DNA from: Loxodes magnus
Taxonomy: Eukaryota; Ciliophora; Karyorelictea; Loxodida; Loxodidae
Direction: 5' to 3'
Assembly (NCBI GenBank): GCA_946699065.1
Contig: CAMPDV010000046.1
Coordinates: 124,001 to 188,000, forward strand
DNA: 64,000 nucleotides
Positions 1 through 13,162 of the stretch are shown piece after piece. Numbering within the stretch: the first letter of the stretch is position 1; the number at the start of each line of letters is the position of its first letter. Both the position numbers and the translations under genes were made by a program. A model generated the notes under the pieces. That model ran no database searches, had not been told where the DNA came from, and saw only the letters and a list, made by a program, of their open reading frames with translations.

Positions 1-3000
1 TACCTGTCTTGACGTCCCATAGTCTCACCGTCTAATCTGCACTTCCCGATACGATGAACTCTGAATCATTCGATATAGCCACAGCATATACATAATCTGT
101 GTGACCACTCATGGTCTTACAGGTACCTGTCTTGACGTCCCATAGTCTCACCGTATAATCATAACTCCCCGATACGATGAACTCTGAATCACTGGATATA
201 GCCACAGCATATACATAATGTGTGTGACCACTCATGGTCTTACAGGTACCTGTCTTGACGTCCCATAGTCTCACCGTATTATCTCTACTTCCCGATACGA
301 TGAACTCTGAATCATTCGATATAGCCACAGCATATACATAATCTGTGTGACCACTCATGGTCTTACAGGTACCTGTCTTGACGTCCCATAGTCTCACCGT
401 CTAATCTGCACTTCCCGATACGATGAACTCTGAATCACTGGATATAGCCACAGATGATACATAACTAGTGTGACCACTCATGGTCTTACAGGTACCTGTC
501 TTGACGTCCCATAGTCTCACCGTATAATCATAACTCCCCGATACGATGAACTCTGAATCACTGGATATAGCCACAGATGATACATAACTAGTGTGACCAC
601 TCATGGTCTTACAAGTACCTGTCTTGACGTCCCATAGTCTCACCGTCTAATCTGCACATCCCGATACGATGAACTCTGAATCACTAGATATAGCCACAGA
701 TCTTAGATTATCTGTGTGACCACTCATGGTCTTACAGGTACCTGTCTTGACGTCCCATAGTCTCACCGTCTAATCTGCACTTCCCGATACGATGAACTCT
801 GAATCATTCGATATAGCCACAGCATATACATAATCTGTGTGACCACTCATGGTCTTACAGGTACCTGTCTTGACGTCCCATAGTCTCACCGTATAATCAT
901 AACTCCCCGATACGATGAACTCTGAATCACTGGATATAGCCACAGCATATACATAACCTGTGTGACCACTCATGGTCTTACAGGTACCTGTCTTGACGTC
1001 CCATAGTCTCACCGTCTTATCACTACTTCCCGATACGATGAACTCTGAATCACTGGATATAGCCACAGCATATACATAATGTGTGTGACCACTCATGGTC
1101 TTACAGGTACCTGTCTTGACGTCCCATAGTCTCACCGTCTAATCTGCACTTCCCGATACGATGAACTCTGAATCATTCGATATAGACACAGATCTTACAT
1201 TATCTGTGTGACCACTCATGGTCTTACAGGTACCTGTCTTGACGTCCCATAGTCTCACCGTCTAATCTGCACTTCCCGATACGATGAACTCTGAATCATT
1301 CGATATAGCCACAGCATATACATAATCTGTGTGACCACTCATGGTCTTACAGGTACCTGTCTTGACGTCCCATAGTCTCACCGTATAATCATAACTCCCC
1401 GATACGATGAACTCTGAATCACTGGATATAGCCACAGCATATACATAACTAGTGTGACCACTCATGGTCTTACAGGTACCTGTCTTGACGTCCCATAGTC
1501 TCACCGTCTAATCTGCACTTCCCGATACGATGAACTCTGAATCACTGGATATAGCCACAGATCTTAGATTATCTGTGTGACCACTCATGGTCTTACAGGT
1601 ACCTGTCTTGACGTCCCATAGTCTCACCGTCTAATCTGCACTTCCCGATACGATGAACTCTGAATCATTCGATATAGCCACAGCATATACATAATCTGTG
1701 TGACCACTCATGGTCTTACAGGTACCTGTCTTGACGTCCCATAGTCTCACCGTCTAATCTGCACTTCCCGATACGATGAACTCTGAATCACTGGATATAG
1801 CCACAACATATACATAACTAGTGTGACCACTCATGGTCTTACAGGTACCTGTCTTGACGTCCCATAGTCTCACCGTCTAATCTGCACATCCCGATACGAT
1901 GAACTCTGAATCACTAGATATAGCCACAGATCTTAGATTATCTGTGTGACCACTCATGGTCTTACAGGTACCTGTCTTGACGTCCCATAGTCTCACCATC
2001 TAATCTGCACTTCCCGATACGATGAACTCTGAATCATTCGATATAGACACAGATCTTACATTATCTGTGTGACCACTCATGGTCTTACAGGTACCTGTCT
2101 TGACGTCCCATAGTCTCACCGTCTAATCTGCACTTCCCGATACGATGAACTCTGAATCACTGGATATAGCCACAACATATACATAATGTGTGTGACCACT
2201 CATGGTCTTACAGGTACCTGTCTTGACGTCCCATAGTCTCACCGTATTATCTCTACTTCCCGATACGATGAACTCTGAATCACTGGATATAGCCACAGCA
2301 TATACATAATGTGTGTGACCACTCATGGTCTTACAGGTACCTGTCTTGACGTCCCATAGTCTCACCGTATAATCATAACTCCCCGATACGATGAACTCTG
2401 AATCACTGGATATAGCCACAGCATATACATAACTAGTGTGACCACTCATGGTCTTACAGGTACCTGTCTTGACGTCCCATAGTCTCACCGTCTAATCTGC
2501 ACTTCCCGATACGATGAACTCTGAATCACTGGATATAGCCACAGATCTTAGATTATCTGTGTGACCACTCATGGTCTTACAGGTACCTGTCTTGACGTCC
2601 CATAGTCTCACCGTCTAATCTGCACTTCCCGATACGATGAACTCTGAATCATTCGATATAGCCACAGCATATACATAATCTGTGTGACCACTCATGGTCT
2701 TACAGGTACCTGTCTTGACGTCCCATAGTCTCACCGTATAATCTGCACTTCCCGATACGATGAACTCTGAATCACTGGATATAGCCACAGATGATACATA
2801 ACTAGTGTGACCACTCATGGTCTTACAGGTACCTGTCTTGACGTCCCATAGTCTCACCGTCTAATCTGCACATCCCGATACGATGAACTCTGAATCACTA
2901 GATATAGCCACAGATCTTAGATTATCTGTGTGACCACTCATGGTCTTACAGGTACCTGTCTTGACGTCCCATAGTCTCACCATCTAATCTGCACTTCCCG

Positions 3001-6000
3001 ATACGATGAACTCTGAATCATTCGATATAGACACAGATCTTACATAATCTGTGTGACCACTCATGGTCTTACAGGTACCTGTCTTGACGTCCCATAGTCT
3101 CACCGTATAATCATAACCTCCCGATACGATGAACTCTGAATCACTGGATATAGCCACAGCATATACATAACCTGTGTGACCACTCATGGTCTTACAGGTA
3201 CCTGTCTTGACGTCCCATAGTCTCACCGTATAATCTGCACTTCCCGATACGATGAACTCTGAATCACTGGATATAGCCACAGATCTTAGATTATCTGTGT
3301 GACCACTCATGGTCTTACAGGTACCTGTCTTGACGTCCCATAGTCTCACCGTATAATCATAACTCCCTGATACGATGAACTCTGAATCACTGGATATAGC
3401 CACAGCATATACATAACTAGTGTGACCACTCATGGTCTTACAGGTACCTGTCTTGACGTCCCATAGTCTCACCGTCTAATCTGCACTTCCCGATACGATG
3501 AACTCTGAATCATTCGATATAGACACAGATCTTACATTATCTGTGTGACCACTCATGGTCTTACAGGTACCTGTCTTGACGTCCCATAGTCTCACCGTCT
3601 AATCTGCACTTCCCGATACGATGAACTCTGAATCATTCGATATAGCCACAGCATATACATAATCTGTGTGACCACTCATGGTCTTACAGGTACCTGTCTT
3701 GACGTCCCATAGTCTCACCGTATAATCATAACCTCCCGATACGATGAACTCTGAATCACTGGATATAGCCACAGATCTTAGATTATCTGTGTGACCACTC
3801 ATGGTCTTACAGGTACCTGTCTTGACGTCCCATAGTCTCACCGTCTAATCTGCACTTCCCGATACGATGAACTCTGAATCACTGGATATAGCCACAGATA
3901 ATACATAACTAGTGTGACCACTCAGGGTCTTACAGGTACCTGTCTTGACGTCCCATAGTCTCACCGTATAATCATAACTCCCCGATACGATGAACTCTGA
4001 ATCACTGGATATAGCCACAGCATATACATAATGTGTGTGACCACTCATGGTCTTACAGGTACCTGTCTTGACGTCCCATAGTCTCACCGTATAATCATAA
4101 CTCCCCGATACGATGAACTCTGAATCACTGGATATAGCCACAGATGATACATAACTAGTGTGACCACTCATGGTCTTACAAGTACCTGTCTTGACGTCCA
4201 ATAGTCTCACCGTCTAATCTGCACATCCCGATACGATGAACTCTGAATCACTAGATATAGCCACAGATCTTAGATTATCTGTGTGACCACTCATGGTCTT
4301 ACAGGTACCTGTCTTGACGTCCCATAGTCTCACCGTCTAATCTGCACTTCCCGATACGATGAACTCTGAATCACTGGATATAGCCACAGATAATACATAA
4401 CTAGTGTGACCACTCAGGGTCTTACAGGTACCTGTCTTGACGTCCCATAGTCTCACCGTATAATCATAACTCCCCGATACGATGAACTCTGAATCACTGG
4501 ATATAGCCACAGCATATACATAACCTGTGTGACCACTCATGGTCTTACAGGTACCTGTCTTGACGTCCCATAGTCTCACCGTCTTATCACTACTTCCCGA
4601 TACGATGAACTCTGAATCACTGGATATAGCCACAGATAATACCTAACCGTTGTTACCACTCATGGTCTTACAGGTACCTGTCTTGACGTCCCATAGTCTC
4701 ACCGTCTAATCTGCACTTCCCGATACGATGAACTCTGAATCATTCGATATAGACACAGATCTTACATTATCTGTGTGACCACTCATGGTCTTACAGGTAC
4801 CTGTCTTGACGTCCCATAGTCTCACCGTCTAATCTGCACTTCCCGATACGATGAACTCTGAATCATTCGATATAGCCACAGCATATACATAATCTGTGTG
4901 ACCACTCATGGTCTTACAGGTACCTGTCTTGACGTCCCATAGTCTCACCGTATAATCATAACCTCCCGATACGATGAACTCTGAATCACTGGATATAGCC
5001 ACAGCATATACATAACCTGTGTGACCACTCATGGTCTTACAGGTACCTGTCTTGACGTCCCATAGTCTCACCGTATAATCATAACTCCCCGATACGATGA
5101 ACTCTGAATCACTGGATATAGCCACAGCATATACATAACTAGTGTGACCACTCATGGTCTTACAGGTACCTGTCTTGACGTCCCATAGTCTCACCGTCTA
5201 ATCTGCACTTCCCGATACGATGAACTCTGAATCACTGGATATAGCCACAGATCTTAGATTATCTGTGTGACCACTCATGGTCTTACAGGTACCTGTCTTG
5301 ACGTCCCATAGTCTCACCGTCTAATCTGCACTTCCCGATACGATGAACTCTGAATCATTCGATATAGCCACAGCATATACATAATCTGTGTGACCACTCA
5401 TGGTCTTACAGGTACCTGTCTTGACGTCCCATAGTCTCACCGTATAATCTGCACTTCCCGATACGATGAACTCTGAATCACTGGATATAGCCACAGATGA
5501 TACATAACTAGTGTGACCACTCATGGTCTTACAGGTACCTGTCTTGACGTCCCATAGTCTCACCGTCTAATCTGCACTTCCCGATACGATGAACTCTGAA
5601 TCATTCGATATAGCCACAGATCTTAGATTATCTGTGTGACCACTCATGGTCTTACAGGTACCTGTCTTGACGTCCCATAGTCTCACCATCTAATCTGCAC
5701 TTCCCGATACGATGAACTCTGAATCATTCGATATAGACACAGATCTTACATAATCTGTGTGACCACTCATGGTCTTACAGGTACCTGTCTTGACGTCCCA
5801 TAGTCTCACCGTATAATCATAACCTCCCGATACGATGAACTCTGAATCACTAGATATAGCCACAGATCTTAGATTATCTGTGTGACCACTCATGGTCTTA
5901 CAGGTACCTGTCTTGACGTCCCATAGTCTCACCATCTAATCTGCACTTCCCGATACGATGAACTCTGAATCATTCGATATAGACACAGATCTTACATAAT

Positions 6001-9000
6001 CTGTGTGACCACTCATGGTCTTACAGGTACCTGTCTTGACGTCCCATAGTCTCACCGTATAATCATAACCTCCCGATACGATGAACTCTGAATCACTGGA
6101 TATAGCCACAGCATATACATAACCTGTGTGACCACTCATGGTCTTACAGGTACCTGTCTTGACGTCCCATAGTCTCACCGTCTAATCTGCACTTCCCGAT
6201 ACGATGAACTCTGAATCATTCGATATAGCCACAGATGATACATAACTAGTGTGACCACTCATGGTCTTACAGGTACCTGTCTTGACGTCCCATAGTCTCA
6301 CCGTCTAATCTGCACTTCCCGATACGATGAACTCTGAATCATTCGATATAGCCACAGCATATACATAACCTGTGTGACCACTCATGATCTTACAGGTACC
6401 TGTCTTGACGTCCCATAGTCTCACCGTCTTATCACTACTTCCCGATACGATGAACTCTGAATCACTAGATATAGCCACAGATCTTTGATTATCTGTGTGA
6501 CCACTCATGGTCTTACAGGTACCTGTCTTGACGTCCCATAGTCTCACCGTCTAATCTGCACTTCCCGATACGATGAACTCTGAATCACTGGATATAGCCA
6601 CAGATAATACATAACTAGTGTGACCACTCAGGGTCTTACAGGTACCTGTCTTGACGTCCCATAGTCTCACCGTCTTATCACTACTTCCCGATACGATGAA
6701 CTCTGAATCACTGGATATTGCCACAGATCTTAGATTATCTGTGTGACCACTCATGGTCTTACAGGTACCTGTCTTGACGTCCCATAGTCTCACCGTCTAA
6801 TCTGCACTTCCCGATACGATGAACTCTGAATCACTGGATATAGCCACAGATGATACATAACTAGTGTGACCACTCATGGTCTTACAGGTACCTGTCTTGA
6901 CGTCCCATAGTCTCACCGTCTAATCTGCACATCCCGATACGATGAACTCTGAATCACTGGATATAGCCACAGCATATACATAATGTGTGTGACCACTCAT
7001 GGTCTTACAGGTACCTGTCTTGACGTCCCATAGTCTCACCGTATAATCATAACTCCCCGATACGATGAACTCTGAATCACTGGATATAGCCACAGCATAT
7101 ACATAATCTGTGTGACCACTCATGGTCTTACAAGTACCTGTCTTGACGTCCAATAGTCTCACCGTCTAATCTGCACATCCCGATACGATGAACTCTGAAT
7201 CACTAGATATAGCCACAGATCTTAGATTATCTGTGTGACCACTCATGGTCTTACAGGTACCTGTCTTGACGTCCCATAGTCTCACCGTCTTATCTGCACT
7301 TCCCGATACGATGAACTCTGAATCATTCGATATAGCCACAGCATATACATAACCTGTGTGACCACTCATGGTCTTACAGGTACCTGTCTTGACGTCCCAT
7401 AGTCTCACCGTATAATCATAACTCCCCGATACGATGAACTCTGAATCACTGGATATAGCCACAGCATATACATAACTAGTGTGACCACTCATGGTCTTAC
7501 AGGTACCTGTCTTGACGTCCCATAGTCTCACCGTCTTATCACTACTCCCCGATACGATGAACTCTGAATCACTGGATATAGCCACAGATCTTAGATTATC
7601 TGTGTGACCACTCATGGTCTTACAGGTACCTGTCTTGACGTCCCATAGTCTCACCGTATAATCATAACTCCCTGATACGATGAACTCTGAATCACTGGAT
7701 ATAGCCACAGCATATACATAACTAGTGTGACCACTCATGGTCTTACAGGTACCTGTCTTGACGTCCCATAGTCTCACCGTCTAATCTGCACTTCCCGATA
7801 CGATGAACTCTGAATCATTCGATATAGACACAGATCTTACATTATCTGTGTGACCACTCATGGTCTTACAGGTACCTGTCTTGACGTCCCATAGTCTCAC
7901 CGTCTAATCTGCACTTCCCGATACGATGAACTCTGAATCATTCGATATAGCCACAGCATATACATAATCTGTGTGACCACTCATGGTCTTACAGGTACCT
8001 GTCTTGACGTCCCATAGTCTCACCGTATAATCATAACCTCCCGATACGATGAACTCTGAATCACTGGATATAGCCACAGATCTTAGATTATCTGTGTGAC
8101 CACTCATGGTCTTACAGGTACCTGTCTTGACGTCCCATAGTCTCACCGTCTAATCTGCACTTCCCGATACGATGAACTCTGAATCACTGGATATAGCCAC
8201 AGATAATACATAACTAGTGTGACCACTCAGGGTCTTACAGGTACCTGTCTTGACGTCCCATAGTCTCACCGTATAATCATAACTCCCCGATACGATGAAC
8301 TCTGAATCACTGGATATAGCCACAGCATATACATAATGTGTGTGACCACTCATGGTCTTACAGGTACCTGTCTTGACGTCCCATAGTCTCACCGTATAAT
8401 CATAACTCCCCGATACGATGAACTCTGAATCACTGGATATAGCCACAGATGATACATAACTAGTGTGACCACTCATGGTCTTACAGGTACCTGTCTTGAC
8501 GTCCCATAGTCTCACCGTATTATCTCTACTTCCCGATACGATGAACTCTGAATCACTGGATATAGCCACAGCATATACATAATCTGTGTGACCACTCATG
8601 GTCTTACAGGTACCTGTCTTGACGTCCCATAGTCTCACCGTCTTATCACTACTTCCCGATACGATGAACTCTGAATCACTGGATATAGCCACAGCATATA
8701 CATAATGTGTGTGACCACTCATGGTCTTACAGGTACCTGTCTTGACGTCCCATAGTCTCACCGTATAATCATAACTCCCCGATACGATGAACTCTGAATC
8801 ACTGGATATAGCCACAGCATATACATAATGTGTGTGACCACTCATGGTCTTACAGGTACCTGTCTTGACGTCCCATAGTCTCACCGTCTTATCACTACTT
8901 CCCGATACGATGAACTCTGAATCATTCGATATAGCCACAGCATATACATAATCTGTGTGACCACTCATGGTCTTACAGGTACTGTCTTGACGTCCCATAG

Positions 9001-12000
9001 TCTCACCGTATAATCATAACCTCCCGATACGATGAACTCTGAATCACTGGATATAGCCACAGCATATACATAACCTGTGTGACCACTCATGGTCTTACAG
9101 GTACCTGTCTTGACGTCCCATAGTCTCACCGTATAATCATAACTCCCCGATACGATGAACTCTGAATCACTGGATATAGCCACAGCATATACATAACTAG
9201 TGTGACCACTCATGGTCTTACAGGTACCTGTCTTGACGTCCCATAGTCTCACCGTCTTATCACTACTCCCCGATACGATGAACTCTGAATCACTGGATAT
9301 AGCCACAGAAATACATAACCTGTGTGACCACTCATGGTCTTACAGGTACCTGTCTTGACGTCCCATAGTCTCACCGTCTAATCATAACTCCCCGATACGA
9401 TGAACTCTGAATCACTGGATATAGCCACAGCATATACATAACCAGTGTGACCACTCATGGTCTTACAGGTACCTGTCTTGACGTCCCATAGTCTCACCGT
9501 ATAATCATAACTCCCCGATACGATGAACTCTGAATCACTGGATATAGCCACAGCATATACATAACCTGTGTGACCACTCATGGTCTTACAGGTACCTGTC
9601 TTGACGTCCCATAGTCTCACCGTATTATCTCTACTTCCCGATACGATGAACTCTGAATCACTGGATATAGCCACAGATGATACATAACTAGTGTGACCAC
9701 TCATGGTCTTACAGGTACCTGTCTTGACGTCCCATAGTCTCACCGTATAATCATAACTCCCCGATACGATGAACTCTGAATCACTGGATATAGCCAAAGC
9801 ATATACATAATGTGTGTGACCACTCATGGTCTTACAGGTACCTGTCTTGACGTCCCATAGTCTCACCGTATAATCATAACTCCCCGATACGATGAACTCT
9901 GAATCACTGGATATAGCCACAGCATATACATAACTAGTGTGACCACTCATGGTCTTACAGGTACCTGTCTTGACGTCCCATAGTCTCACCGTATAATCAT
10001 AACTCCCCGATACGATGAACTCTGAATCACTGGATATAGCCACAGCATATACATAATGTGTGTGACCACTCATGGTCTTACAGGTACCTGTCTTGACGTC
10101 CCATAGTCTCACCGTCTTATCACTACTTCCCGATACGATGAACTCTGAATCACTAGATATAGCCACAGCATATACATAACCTGTGTGACCACTCATGGTC
10201 TTACAGGTACCTGTCTTGACGTCCCATAGTCTCACCGTCTAATCTGCACATCCCGATACGATGAACTCTGAATCACTGGATATAGCCAAAGATCATACAG
10301 AACTAGTGTGACCACTCATGGTCTTACAGGTACCTGTCTAAACGTTCCATAGTCTCACCGTCTAATTTACACTTCCCGATACGATGAACTCTGAATTACT
10401 GGATATAGCCAAAGATCATACAGAACTAGTGTGACCACTCATGGTCTTACAGGTACCTGTCTTGACGTCCCATAGTCTCACCGTATAATCATGACTTCCC
10501 GATACGATGAACTCTGAATCACTGGATATAGCCACAGCATATACATAACTAGTGTGACCACTCATGGTCTTACAGGTACCTGACTTGACGTCCCATAGTC
10601 TCACCGTATAATCTGCACTTCCCGATACGATGAACTCTGAATCATTCGATATAGCCACAGCATATACATAACCTGTGTGACCACTCATGGTCTTACAGGT
10701 ACCTGTCTTGACGTCCCATAGTCTCACCGTATTATCTCTACTTCCCGATACGATGAACTCTGAATCACTGGATATAGCCACAGATCATACATTATCTGTG
10801 TGACCACTCATGGTCTTACAGGTACCTGTCTTGACGTCCCATAGTCTCACCGTATAATCATAACTTCCCGATACGATGAACTCTGAATCATTCGATATAG
10901 CCACAGCATATACATAATCTGTGTGACCACTCATGGTCTTACAGGTACCTGTCTTGACGTCCCATAGTCTCACCGTATAATCATAACTCCCCGATACGAT
11001 GAACTCTGAATCATTCGATATAGCCACAGATGATACATAACTAGTGTGACCACTCATGGTCTTACAGGTACCTGTCTTGACGTCCCATAGTCTCACCGTA
11101 TAATCATAACTCCCCGATACGATGAACTCTGAATCATTCGATATAGCCACAGATCTTAGATTATCTGTGTGACCACTCATGGTCTTACAGGTACCTGTCT
11201 TGACGTCCCATAGTCTCACCGTATAATCATAACTCCCCGATACGATGAACTCTGAATCATTCGATATAGCCACAGATGATACATAACTAGTGTGACCACT
11301 CATGGTCTTACAGGTACCTGTCTTGACGTCCCATAGTCTCACCGTCTAATCTGCACTTCCCGATACGATGAACTCTGAATCATTCGATATAGCCACAGCA
11401 TATACATAACCTGTGTGACCACTCATGGTCTTACAGGTACCTGTCTTGACGTCCCATAGTCTCACCGTCTAATCTGCACTTCCCGATACGATGAACTCTG
11501 AATCATTCGATATAGCCACAGCATATACATAACCTGTGTGACCACTCATGGTCTTACAGGTACCTGTCTTGACGTCCCATAGTCTCACCGTCTTATCACT
11601 ACTTCCCGATACGATGAACTCTGAATCACTAGATATAGCCACAGATCTTTGATTATCTGTGTGACCACTCATGGTCTTACAGGTACCTGTCTTGACGTCC
11701 CATAGTCTCACCGTATAATCATGACTTCCCGATACGATGAACTCTGAATCACTGGATATAGCCACAGCATATACATAACTAGTGTGACCACTCATGGTCT
11801 TACAGGTAACTGTCTTGACGTCCCATAGTCTCACCGTATAATCTGCACTTCCCGATACGATGAACTCTGAATCACTGGATATAGCCACAGATGATACATA
11901 ACTAGTGTGACCACTCATGGTCTTACAGGTACCTGTCTTGACGTCCCATAGTCTCACCGTATAATCATAACTCCCCGATACGATGAACTCTGAATCACTG

Positions 12001-12740
12001 GATATAGCCACAGATGATACATAACTAGTGTGACCACTCATGGTCTTACAGGTACCTGTCTTGACGTCCCATAGTCTCACCGTCTAATCTGCACTTCCCG
12101 ATACGATGAACTCTGAATCATTCGATATAGCCACAGCATATACATAACCTGTGTGACCACTCATGGTCTTACAGGTACCTGTCTTGACGTCCCATAGTCT
12201 CACCGTCTTATCACTACTTCCCGATACGATGAACTCTGAATCACTAGATATAGCCACAGATCTTTGATTATCTGTGTGACCACTCATGGTCTTACAGGTA
12301 CCTGTCTTGACGTCCCATAGTCTCACCGTATAATCTGCACTTCCCGATACGATGAACTCTGAATCATTCGATATAGCCACAGATGATACATAACTAGTGT
12401 GACCACTCATGGTCTTACAGGTACCTGTCTTGACGTCCCATAGTCTCACCGTCTAATCATAACCTCCCGATACGATGAACTCTGAATCATTCGATATAGC
12501 CACAGCATATACATAACTAGTGTGACCACTCATGGTCTTACAGGTACCTGTCTTGACGTCCCATAGTCTCACCGTCTAATCTGCACTTCCCGATACGATG
12601 AACTCTGAATCACTGGATATAGCCACAGATAATACATAACTAGTGTGACCACTCATGGTCTTACAGGTACCTGTCTTGACGTCCCATAGTCTCACCGTAT
12701 AATCATAACTCCCCGATACGATGAACTCTGAATCACTGGA
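1..12740 (-). CDS. Giant WD40-repeat protein, about 103 tandem repeats (partial at both ends)
   Basis: The minus strand reads as one continuous series of 41-residue WD40 repeats (GHT...[29 protein letters not shown]) for 12.7 kb. Standard-code breaks are all 'SAD-TAG-TV' (TAG=Q) or TGA=W (for example 'SSVWSLAIS' near 10.29 and 10.42 kb). The framework hardly changes; variable sites lie just after GHT (S/D/H/G, then Y/N, V/L/Q, Y/S/R/L) and around the conserved Asp (A/Y/S/R/H before it, Y/K/N/Q after it). The 3' end lies beyond the left edge. At 12740 the array stops in mid-repeat where the duplicated block begins, so no start codon or N-terminal domain is visible. Two one-base deletions (near 8982 and 9308) break the frame, either real lesions or consensus errors. 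About 103 repeats would form many propellers. Units near 10.23-10.45 kb are the most diverged. No effector domain is seen. Confidence 0.85.
1..12740. repeat. 123-bp tandem repeat array (array A)
   Basis: About 103 head-to-tail units of 123 bp, one WD40 repeat each, the same in length apart from two single-base deletions. Multi-unit blocks recur: the stretch near 3.35-3.96 kb reappears near 7.66-8.27 kb, an offset of 4305 bp (35 units), including a rare C-to-T variant ('actccctgata') found in both. A two-unit motif containing 'DNQRS...SSDKT' recurs at about 11.6 and 12.2 kb. Confidence 0.95.
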
Positions 12741-13162
12741 TATTAAAAGGATATATTTATTATAAAAAATATAAATAAGAAGTCTTTTGCATATTATTTC
12801 AAATACTAGTAAAATATATATTTTTTTTTAATTTTCTATCTCAAATATTTTTTCTCTTTTCCAAACTTTTACAAATTTAAATTTAAAATACTCACACGTT
12901 TTCTCTCTTTTTTTATTAGCAGAATTTAGCAAAAACCAAAAAGTGTTTTTTTAATCTTTTTTTATAACTCAGTCAACCTTTTTATATTTATTCAATTTTT
13001 TGGTTTTTTCTTCAGAATTTAATATTAAATTATTGAACTTAAAATTTAGTTTAAGAATATTATTAATTTATTCCTCTTAAATGCTATCCTCTGCAATTTT
13101 TTAATCAACTTCTCATTAACAAATATTCTCCCAAAACTTAAATCAACAGTCTACGTAAATGA

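Noticed and set aside
32-12449. About 30 separate short minus-strand ORFs in array A
   Set aside because: They are pieces of one frame split by TAG=Q and TGA=W (plus two one-base deletions), not separate genes.
1-12740. Regular 123-bp repeats as a CRISPR array or centromeric satellite
   Set aside because: There is no repeat/spacer alternation; every unit is an in-frame WD40 repeat and changes are mostly at defined codons, so it is coding.
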